NCBI GenBank assembly: GCA_045537495.1
Contig: JAZSPN010000085.1
Span: 1-21,246, forward strand
Length of the DNA stretch: 21,246 nucleotides
Direction: 5' to 3'
From: UBA1425 sp045537495
GTDB taxonomy: Bacteria > Bacillota > Clostridia > Oscillospirales > Acutalibacteraceae
Part shown: in pieces, positions 15,422 to 21,246 of the stretch
How positions within the stretch are numbered: position 1 is the stretch's first letter
How the letters are laid out: every line of letters starts with the position of its first letter
Translations under genes and position numbers: made by a program
Notes under the pieces: generated by a model
Database searches by the model: none
Seen by the model: the letters and a program-made list of their open reading frames with translations, nothing else
What the model was told of the DNA's origin: nothing

Positions 15422-15649
15422 TCAGCGACTGTTTTCATAGCTTTCTCCCGTTACTTCCGTTTCAGAATCATCCTCGAAATAGTCACCCAGCAATGCGCTG
15501 TTGACACTTTCAAAAGCGTGAAGCTTCTCTTTGCAGGCGGAGCATTTTCTGATGTGCCCATTTACTTTTGCCAGTAAATCCGATGTTTCCGCATCAAGCT
15601 TGGTTGCAGTAACGTAGCCGATAATTTCTTCTATAGTCAAATGTTCCAA
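15422..15649 (-). CDS. Small zinc-finger protein, anti-sigma-like (zf-HC2 type)
   Basis: 75 residues from a TTG start with a very good AAGGAGG site 7 bases upstream and 15 bases after the sigma-like stop. HIRKCSACKEK gives His32-x3-Cys36-x2-Cys39, the core of the zinc-binding anti-sigma (ZAS, zf-HC2) motif. The N-terminal helix (LTIEEIIGYVTATKL) also fits, because zf-HC2 proteins commonly begin with a short helix ahead of the HxxxCxxC. The tail is acidic and there is no membrane segment, so it is a soluble ZAS-like protein. Gene order sigma-then-HC2 is the usual order for ECF sigma/anti-sigma pairs, so its likely job is to bind the sigma-like protein encoded just before it. It is shorter than most anti-sigma factors. 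Confidence 0.75.
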   Translation of the reverse strand: MEHLTIEEIIGYVTATKLDAETSDLLAKVNGHIRKCSACKEKLHAFESVNSALLGDYFEDDSETEVTGESYENSR

Positions 15650-15664
15650 AACTCTTCCTCCTTA

Positions 15665-16660
15665 TCAGATCTTTGTGCATCCCCAGTCGGGATCCACGTT
15701 CTTTCTGATCTGTCCGCTTATTTTGTTGAACCAATCACTTATGGAGCCTTCCGCGCCCTTCATCATGAAGAAATCGGAATATTTCATGTCGCCGATTTTC
15801 TTTCCCGATTCTTCGTTGAATAGTTCAAGCTTTTTCAACTGTTTTTCTTTCCAGTCGTCATCGACTGTGATAATTTTGTATGTTGACAACAGCCTCATGA
15901 CTACCGACATCATCCCTCTGAGCGTCATTTCGCTTATCGTCTTGATGAGCATATGCGTTGCATCAATTTTTCTCATATCAAGATTCAGCATCATCAAAGA
16001 AAGGCAGAGCCATGTCAGCACGATGTGCGGTTTTGAATTCAGCTGTAAAACAACCTCGAAGCACTCCTTGAGCTTGTTTCTGTTGAACTCACGGTTCTCT
16101 ATTTTTTCATAACCGCCCGAAACACGGGGCGCGTCATTACCCTCGTCGGATATGGAAACCTTCTTCGGTCTTCCCGTGCGTTTTTCGTCTGTTGCCGATA
16201 CCTCTTCTTCATCATGATTATCATCTTGACTCAAAGAAATATCCTGATCTCCGTTCACCGGTCCGTTGTTGTCGGGATCATCGTTCTTTGGTGCCGGTGT
16301 TGCACCGTTTTCACCGTTTTTGCCTCTTTTGCCTACAATTTTCGCGTAATAGGTTTTAAAGCAGTTTTTTGCTACGGTGTGACACCATTTTTCAAATTCT
16401 TCACATGTTTTTTCTGTTTTTCCGTCTACGGGTTTAAAAAATGAATCCTCACACTTTTTAACTATTCTGATCTGTATAATCTGCATTATGTCGTCCGCAT
16501 GACGACCGACACGCAACTCATTGTTGGTGTTACACATTCCGACTATTTTCCCGTATACCAGATTGTGGACGAAAATATAGAGATTATTATACATCGGTAT
16601 ATCTCTTCCCAGTATATCCTCAACCAGTTCACCGTACAGCTTTTCACGATCGATTTTCAA
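15665..16660 (-). CDS. Divergent ECF-like sigma factor with long linker
   Basis: 331 residues from TTG 16660. Residues 50-107 follow the sigma-70 region 2 pattern: ADDIMQIIQIRIVKKC, then EEFEKWCHTVAKNCFKTYY, matching the usual DD-I-x-Q-x4-R and W-x3-A-x-N spacing of ECF factors. A 75-residue polar linker follows, rich in Asn, Gly and Asp, containing RTGRPKK (161-167), an AT-hook-like motif. The C-terminal 140 residues are helical, ending with a possible helix-turn-helix (GAEGSISDWFNKISGQIRK), but a normal region 4 is not evident. It should direct RNA polymerase to a special promoter set, or may be a sigma-derived DNA-binding protein. It has a consensus promoter and is followed by an anti-sigma-like gene. 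Confidence 0.7.
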   Translation of the reverse strand: MKIDREKLYGELVEDILGRDIPMYNNLYIFVHNLVYGKIVGMCNTNNELRVGRHADDIMQIIQIRIVKKCEDSFFKPVDGKTEKTCEEFEKWCHTVAKNCFKTYYAKIVGKRGKNGENGATPAPKNDDPDNNGPVNGDQDISLSQDDNHDEEEVSATDEKRTGRPKKVSISDEGNDAPRVSGGYEKIENREFNRNKLKECFEVVLQLNSKPHIVLTWLCLSLMMLNLDMRKIDATHMLIKTISEMTLRGMMSVVMRLLSTYKIITVDDDWKEKQLKKLELFNEESGKKIGDMKYSDFFMMKGAEGSISDWFNKISGQIRKNVDPDWGCTKI

Positions 16661-16686
16661 CTGAAATCACTTCCCTTTCTTTCCGG

Positions 16687-16716
16687 ATTATATCACATTG
16701 ACGCTGGTTGTGTCAA
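16687..16716 (-). promoter_or_regulatory. Consensus sigma-A promoter of the sigma-like operon
   Basis: Minus strand TTGACA (16711-16716) and TATAAT (16687-16692), both perfect, with an 18-base spacer and TGA ahead of the -10 (extended -10). It is the best promoter in the window and lies 27 bases from the TTG start. It makes the sigma-like, zinc-finger and YbjN genes a separate unit from the CARF gene upstream. Confidence 0.88.
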
Positions 16717-16717
16717 T
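16697..16717. promoter_or_regulatory. Candidate operator dyad over the -35 box
   Basis: ATTGAC (16697-16702) and GTCAAT (16712-16717) form a 6-bp inverted repeat with a 9-base spacer. One arm contains most of the -35 hexamer and the other lies in the promoter spacer. A dimeric repressor bound here would block the promoter. Confidence 0.45.
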
Positions 16718-16755
16718 TATCGGCAAAGAGAAATCATACGGTTTTCAAAATCAAA

Positions 16756-18009
16756 TTAATTACAATTTATGTTCTTGATCCTTTTTGCAAATTTTTCTTC
16801 TGAAAATTCGTGTACACCGGCAATCAACTGAATTTTCATATCTATCGTTCTCTGAACAAAATGCTTATATCCCGGGTCTTCTTCGTTACCGAAGTAGGTC
16901 GTGACAAGCGCTTTCTTTGCATTAGGTCCGCCGAATTTTGCCGCAACCGTGTTAAGCTTATACAACTCATTCTCGTCAACATATCCGTTTTTGCAGGAAA
17001 TAAATATCGGAATCAATCCCTTCATAAGGATGATATCAACTTCGTTTTCCGTATCCTTGATTTCATCATCAATCTCATGAAGCTCAGCATCCCAGTCGAT
17101 GAAAACATCGCTTACTGCATCCGAAAACCTTTTACTGCCATCCTTCTCCTTCGCATCAAAAGCATGAAGCAAAACTGTCAGTTCCAGTACCGTACCTGCT
17201 TTTGTAAGGCACCTTTTCACCTGCTCATTCTTAAACATATAATGAACAGCGACATCATCGTCAGACATTTTGATCAAAAATCCCGCACTGCACAGTCTCT
17301 TAACAATCCACTTGTTCCATACATATTTAAGCTTGCGTTTTTTCATCTGCTCTTCTGTACGGTTTTTGTCGGCGGCGAATTCAAGCGCTGTAATTCCTTC
17401 TGCAGAATTCTCAGACATAAACTTGAATGTTCCTATCTGCACATTCCACAGTCCCGGATTATCCCTACAAATTTCCCACATCGTTTTAACGTCAGAAACA
17501 AACTCGTCGTCAAAAAACCAGTCGGGCGTTCCTTTGTTCCCGTCGTACGGTACTACGCTGCCTCCGTACAGCATTATATTGTCACGCACCGTAAGCTCGG
17601 GAGGTTGTGCATCGGGAAGAATTCCGTCACTGTCGCAATCGTAAACCTTTCCGCTTGCTATGTTGAATTTATGCATCTGAACATTCTTCACATTCTTGTA
17701 CTTTTCATAGACGATTCCCATAGCTACCAGAACGAGATCCTCGCCACCGGTCAGGTCGAAAACACAGCTTTCTTCAGTTTCCACTATTTTGCTCAGGACC
17801 TCAATGATATTTGCGATACTGTTTTTGTTAATCGGCTCATATCCGATATCTACTTCAATACCGTGATTTTCCGCCACCTTCTTGTATGCAAATTTCAGTC
17901 TTTCCATCGGTTCACTCTCACCGACAAATATTACCCTTTCAGGCCTCATCACAAGACAGCTTGCCATGTTGCATATCGACACACCGTCAAAAAGTTCCAC
18001 AACCGTCAT
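16756..18009 (-). CDS. CARF-domain protein with PD-(D/E)xK-like nuclease domain (Card1/DUF1887-like)
   Basis: 417 residues. Residues 1-125 form a Rossmann-like CARF domain: TVVELFDGVSICNMA at the start and FDLTGGED (84-91), the loop that contacts cyclic oligoadenylate in CARF proteins. Residues 175-270 look like a winged helix. The C-terminal part resembles the restriction-endonuclease fold of DUF1887/Card1: Glu276 in the first helix (GTVLE), Asp325 in NEVD, and ISCK with Lys340, then NELYKLNTVA. The usual ExK glutamate is Ser338, so nuclease activity is uncertain. Card1/Can2 proteins are cyclic-tetraadenylate-activated DNases or RNases of type III CRISPR, but no CRISPR gene or array is visible here. 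AAAGGAA precedes the ATG by 8 bases. Confidence 0.82.
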   Translation of the reverse strand: MTVVELFDGVSICNMASCLVMRPERVIFVGESEPMERLKFAYKKVAENHGIEVDIGYEPINKNSIANIIEVLSKIVETEESCVFDLTGGEDLVLVAMGIVYEKYKNVKNVQMHKFNIASGKVYDCDSDGILPDAQPPELTVRDNIMLYGGSVVPYDGNKGTPDWFFDDEFVSDVKTMWEICRDNPGLWNVQIGTFKFMSENSAEGITALEFAADKNRTEEQMKKRKLKYVWNKWIVKRLCSAGFLIKMSDDDVAVHYMFKNEQVKRCLTKAGTVLELTVLLHAFDAKEKDGSKRFSDAVSDVFIDWDAELHEIDDEIKDTENEVDIILMKGLIPIFISCKNGYVDENELYKLNTVAAKFGGPNAKKALVTTYFGNEEDPGYKHFVQRTIDMKIQLIAGVHEFSEEKFAKRIKNINCN

Positions 18010-18167
18010 ATTTCAAATTCCTTTCGAACTTTATTCTTCACATATCGAAATACACCGCCTCCGAGATTTTTCGAAGATCTTCAGCTTACGTTTTATTGCA
18101 ATCACCTATGTTAACACTTCAACGTAAATTTTTTCGCAAAAATAATTTTCCGGAGGCAGAAAAAATC
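18010..18167 (-). other. Intergenic gap between the fusion protease and CARF genes
   Basis: 158 bases with no convincing gene, terminator or standard promoter. It contains the 10-bp palindrome GAAGATCTTC (18073-18082), and a 7-bp inverted repeat CGGAGGC/GCCTCCG with its arms about 100 bases apart (18149-18155 and about 18056-18062). On the minus strand TTTTTGCGAAA occurs near 18126-18142, a stretch also found ahead of the helicase operon. Without a terminator, read-through from the protease gene into the CARF gene is likely. Confidence 0.45.
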
Positions 18168-21100
18168 TTAATCTGACTGTCTTTTTGCGTACTTTGAAAA
18201 GATCGCATCAATCTCGATTGAAGTCAGATAATTTTTGCGAATCAATTCTCCGACGATTTGTTCGACAGCGATGCGGTTGTCCTCAATAATTCTCTTTGCT
18301 TTTTCCATTTCTTCTGAAAGAATTTTGTTTACCGCCTCTCTCACCTGCTGTGCCAAAAATCCGTTCGTAAGCTCAATCTCCTGTACAACGGCAAGTCCGA
18401 GAGAGCTGTCCATACCGTAACTGCAAACAAGCTTCTGTGCAAGATGTGTAGCATGTCTTAAATCCGAAGAAGCCCCCGTCGTAAGTCCGTCCTCGTCACC
18501 GTAGAAGACAAGCTCCGCAGCTCTGCCGCCGAGACATGTTCTTATTTTGGCAAGCAACTTATTTTTTGTAAAGGTCAACGTGTTCTCATCATCGGCACCA
18601 AGCATATATCCGCCGTGATCTCCTCTGGAAACAGCTGTCAGGTATGATGGTATTTCACCGCTATGCCAGCATATCAAAGCGTGTCCCGCTTCGTGATATG
18701 CAACTGACTCAACCTGAGCCTCTCCCCAGTTTCTGGCCTCACCACAGTTGAAAGTTTCAAAAGCCTCTTCGAAAACCGTATCGTCAACTTTATCCCTGTT
18801 TTCTCTTATAGCGATTCGCAACGCAAAATCAAAAACAGATTCAATCTGTGCAGGACTCATACCAGCCGAACGTGCCGCAATATTCTCCATCTCATCGTCC
18901 GAAAGATCAAATGCGGGGTTGGAATCTTTCTTTTTGTGAATATACTCAGATCTCGCCTTTCTATCGGGCAAACCTATATAAATATGTCGGTCAAAACGTC
19001 TTAAGAATGCGGAATCAAGACTCTTCCGTGTTCCGGGTTCTACATTGAAGTTTGTTGCCGCAATTACAAATATCGGTTTCTTTGCATCGGTTTTGAATCC
19101 GTCCATCTCCGAAAGAAAAGCAGTCAGTATACTTTCAGGTGCATGTTCTTCCCCTGTTCTCTCTTTAGCTATTGCATCAATCTCGTCGATAAAAATAATC
19201 GTCGGTGCATACTTTCTTGCGGTATTAAACAGACTGTGTACCGCTTCCTCGCCTTCACCGTAATATTTCTTCAGAAAACGGTTACCCTCTGTACTTATGA
19301 ATGTTACATCGGACTCGCCGGCAACCGCTTTTGCCAGCATCGTTTTACCCGTACCGGGAGGTCCGTATAAAAGTACCCCCTTCGGCACTCCCAGCCCCTT
19401 CGAAGAAAACGATTTCGGGTTTTTGAGATAATCGACACCAAACTCAAGCTCTCTCTTTGCGCTTTCCGCTCCGATAATATCATTAAATCTGACATCGGGC
19501 TTTGACAAACCGCTGAGAATACTGTCCTTATCCTCTGCATCCACCGCGGTTTCAACAGAAATGTCAAAGAGTCTGATTTCGGCATTCCTTCCGTCATCCG
19601 ACAAAGTCTGTGACGTTTCGTATGTAACAATCTTACTTGCCCTTGCAAGCTCAGTCATGCTCTTCTGCTGATGTATCTTTATAATAATATCGTCAATCTC
19701 CGATTCAAGTTCTTCCGATTTTCCCGCATCAATAATTCCCCGTGCTCCCTCTTTCAGCAAGGAAAACTTTTCTTCTTCGGTATATTTGCGGGTTTCATCA
19801 GACAACACATAAAGCGGTACGTCCGTGGAATCGCAAACGTATCTGAAAAACTCTCTTGCTTGCGAATCGACATCTTCAATATTCAGCTTATCCGATGCAT
19901 CCGATTCTCTTCCGACATAAAAATCGCAAAATACAAATTCAACATCCTGCTTGTCAAGTATATCTCTCGCTTCTTCAAATGAAGAAACTATTATGCTACA
20001 GTATTCCCTTTCACCGATAACCCTATTGATTTTTTCGCATAATTCGTCGGATCCTAAGAACAAAACAGTTCCTTTGAGATCATCTCTGAACAGACGTCGT
20101 ACGCTCACTTCTTCCGGCAGTTCAAGAGATATATTGATTTTTTCGATATTTTCAATCGAAGTGCTGTTTTCTTCGCCCGACACAAGTCTGAATAATTCGT
20201 AGAGCTCTGTACCAAAAAAGCTGTTGGCTCTGCTTTTTACCGTTCGTGCATCTGCATGTCCGCCCTCCGCAAAAAGTATGCATGAGTAAACATCGTCGGA
20301 CACTGTACAGCTGACTCCGGTTTTTTCTTCAAACGTCTTTACGTTTGCTTCTATCTCTTCCTCAACAATTTTTCTGAGGGAATGTGCTTCCATATGGTTG
20401 AACATAACAACATTGCCCGTTGCAAATCTTGAACAGATTGCAGCAGGGAAAGATCCTTTTCCGGTTTTGGGATCAACATCTGTTTCCAACGCGCGTAAAA
20501 TTGTTTTTCTGGATATTCCTGACAAATTACCGGTCGGTGATCCCTCGTAAATCTTTCTGGCAGCATTTGTTGTAAAAATTATAATCGCCCTTGAAAAATC
20601 AACCTCTTCTCCCGAGTTTGTATCGCGGAGTCTGCCTGCGTCCAAAACTTGCAGGAATAAGTGAATTACAGAAATATGAGCCTTTTCAATTTCGTCAAAA
20701 AGCAGCACACATTTCGGATTTTTTGCAACAAATCCCGTAAGATTGCCTTCCTTGTCGCCCTTAAACGACTTGTTTGTTCCGAGGAGTTCCATGTGTGCTT
20801 CACTGCCCGTGTACTCGCTCATGTCAAATCTCATAAACTCACGGCCAAGTTCCTTCGCCGCCGTTTCTGCAAGAAAAGTTTTTCCTACGCCGGGAGATCC
20901 TGCAAATAAATATGTAGCCTCAGGTCTTCCGTTGTTCTTGCCGGTTATGCGCCTGAGCTCCGCCTGAAAATATCCCGAAACAAAAATATTTATTGCATTG
21001 TCCTGCCCGAGCACGACACTGCTCAGATTTCTCTGAATCCGCTTGACTCTTTCGGTAAGACGGGCGATCTGCTCTTTCGACTGTGCTTCCTTTTCCTCGG

Positions 21101-21246
21101 GAGTCAACTCTTCATCCTTGTGCGTTTTTTCTTCGGAATACAATTCCGAGGGCATCTGCAAATCTTCCTTTGTTTTGTCGAGTGCAGTCTGAAACGCATC
21201 TGACTTTTCGTTACGCCTGTTCAGTTGCGATACGATCTTTTCAATC
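18168..21246 (-). CDS. Fusion protease: Clp-like AAA+ - receiver-like - FtsH-like AAA+/M41 (partial at N-terminus)
   Basis: The frame is open to the window edge, giving 1025 visible residues; the start is outside. Numbering here is from the in-frame TTG at 21161. Residues 20-50 are coiled-coil-like; 50-330 form a ClpA/ClpX-type AAA+ module with GSPGVGKT (88-95) and LLFDEIEKAH (153-162); 364-492 resemble a response-regulator receiver, with Asp413 in VFCDFYVG, Ser454 and Lys481 at the usual places but no N-terminal acidic pair; 555-800 are an FtsH-type AAA+ with GPPGTGKT (600-607) and IIFIDEIDAI; 820-990 are peptidase M41 with HEAGH (823-827) and Asp900 as third zinc ligand. FtsH membrane segments are absent, so it is a soluble ATP-dependent zinc protease, perhaps gated by the receiver. 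Its neighbour downstream is the CARF gene. Confidence 0.87.
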   Translation of the reverse strand, partial: IEKIVSQLNRRNEKSDAFQTALDKTKEDLQMPSELYSEEKTHKDEELTPEEKEAQSKEQIARLTERVKRIQRNLSSVVLGQDNAINIFVSGYFQAELRRITGKNNGRPEATYLFAGSPGVGKTFLAETAAKELGREFMRFDMSEYTGSEAHMELLGTNKSFKGDKEGNLTGFVAKNPKCVLLFDEIEKAHISVIHLFLQVLDAGRLRDTNSGEEVDFSRAIIIFTTNAARKIYEGSPTGNLSGISRKTILRALETDVDPKTGKGSFPAAICSRFATGNVVMFNHMEAHSLRKIVEEEIEANVKTFEEKTGVSCTVSDDVYSCILFAEGGHADARTVKSRANSFFGTELYELFRLVSGEENSTSIENIEKINISLELPEEVSVRRLFRDDLKGTVLFLGSDELCEKINRVIGEREYCSIIVSSFEEARDILDKQDVEFVFCDFYVGRESDASDKLNIEDVDSQAREFFRYVCDSTDVPLYVLSDETRKYTEEEKFSLLKEGARGIIDAGKSEELESEIDDIIIKIHQQKSMTELARASKIVTYETSQTLSDDGRNAEIRLFDISVETAVDAEDKDSILSGLSKPDVRFNDIIGAESAKRELEFGVDYLKNPKSFSSKGLGVPKGVLLYGPPGTGKTMLAKAVAGESDVTFISTEGNRFLKKYYGEGEEAVHSLFNTARKYAPTIIFIDEIDAIAKERTGEEHAPESILTAFLSEMDGFKTDAKKPIFVIAATNFNVEPGTRKSLDSAFLRRFDRHIYIGLPDRKARSEYIHKKKDSNPAFDLSDDEMENIAARSAGMSPAQIESVFDFALRIAIRENRDKVDDTVFEEAFETFNCGEARNWGEAQVESVAYHEAGHALICWHSGEIPSYLTAVSRGDHGGYMLGADDENTLTFTKNKLLAKIRTCLGGRAAELVFYGDEDGLTTGASSDLRHATHLAQKLVCSYGMDSSLGLAVVQEIELTNGFLAQQVREAVNKILSEEMEKAKRIIEDNRIAVEQIVGELIRKNYLTSIEIDAIFSKYAKRQSD

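Noticed and set aside
16756..18009. A type III CRISPR-Cas locus, suggested by the CARF protein.
   Set aside because: No direct-repeat array, Cas10, Cas7-like or Cas6-like gene can be seen anywhere in the window, so only a CARF effector-like protein is called.
16810..18114. A 434-codon open frame on the plus strand opposite the CARF gene, longer than the CARF gene itself.
   Set aside because: Its translation is His-, Arg- and Cys-rich and low in Gly, Glu and Asp, with no recognisable domain, whereas the minus-strand frame has clear CARF and nuclease motifs and a good ribosome site. It is a codon-usage shadow.
18120..18150. An intrinsic terminator just after the fusion protease gene, from the AAATTATTTTT/AAAAAATTT complementarity.
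   Set aside because: The stem would be almost all A-T pairs with a bulge and no GC core, which is too weak to call.
7287..21246. An integrative element or prophage covering the helicase to protease region.
   Set aside because: The helicase type is common on mobile elements, but no integrase, relaxase, transposase, structural phage gene, attachment repeat or tRNA target is visible. An accessory island remains possible.

Overview
The window looks like a chromosomal segment of a Clostridia-class Firmicute, probably near Ruminococcus/Oscillospiraceae. The grounds are moderate GC, strong AGGAGG-type ribosome binding sites, frequent GTG and TTG starts, intrinsic hairpin terminators, a DUF6472-like Cys-rich small protein, and TrmB, YbaK and AGCS proteins of Firmicute type. 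This placement is an inference; no rRNA or other phylogenetic marker is present. I see no tRNA, rRNA, transposase, integrase or CRISPR array.

Left part (1-7.3 kb). The tail of an alanine/glycine:cation symporter ends at a bidirectional terminator. A minus-strand surface-polysaccharide operon follows (GT2 glycosyltransferase, Wzx-like flippase, small lipoprotein). Back-to-back promoters near 3.3 kb separate it from a plus-strand operon: a TrmB-like tRNA methyltransferase with an altered motif, a YbaK-type aminoacyl-tRNA deacylase, a DUF6472-like protein, a neutral-ceramidase-fold protein and a DegT-type aminotransferase. A hairpin terminator closes it at 7.25 kb.

Middle (7.3-14.8 kb), all minus strand. 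A translationally coupled operon encodes a large SNF2/DEAH helicase related to the helicase half of phage and ICE DarB-like proteins, a MoxR-type AAA+ ATPase, and a protein joining an HExxH metallopeptidase-like domain to a VWA domain. After a terminator there is a tandem-ACT plus metallo-beta-lactamase protein with its own promoter, and a small putative membrane protein.

Right part (14.9-21.2 kb), all minus strand. In transcription order it holds: a giant soluble protease that fuses a Clp-like AAA+ module, a receiver-like domain and an FtsH-like AAA+/M41 protease (cut by the window edge); a CARF-domain protein with a restriction-endonuclease-like C-terminus (Card1/DUF1887 type); and, from a consensus promoter with an overlapping dyad, a divergent ECF-like sigma factor, a small zinc-finger anti-sigma-like protein and a YbjN-domain protein, ending at a terminator.

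The most interesting possibility is that the right part is a signalling system. A cyclic-nucleotide-sensing CARF protein, an AAA+ protease, a sigma-like factor and an anti-sigma-like protein sit side by side. This recalls the CalpL/CalpT/CalpS logic of some type III CRISPR loci, but uses unrelated proteins and no CRISPR locus is visible. The neighbouring helicase-MoxR-VWA operon may be a second conflict-type system, so the right two-thirds of the window could be a defence or accessory island.
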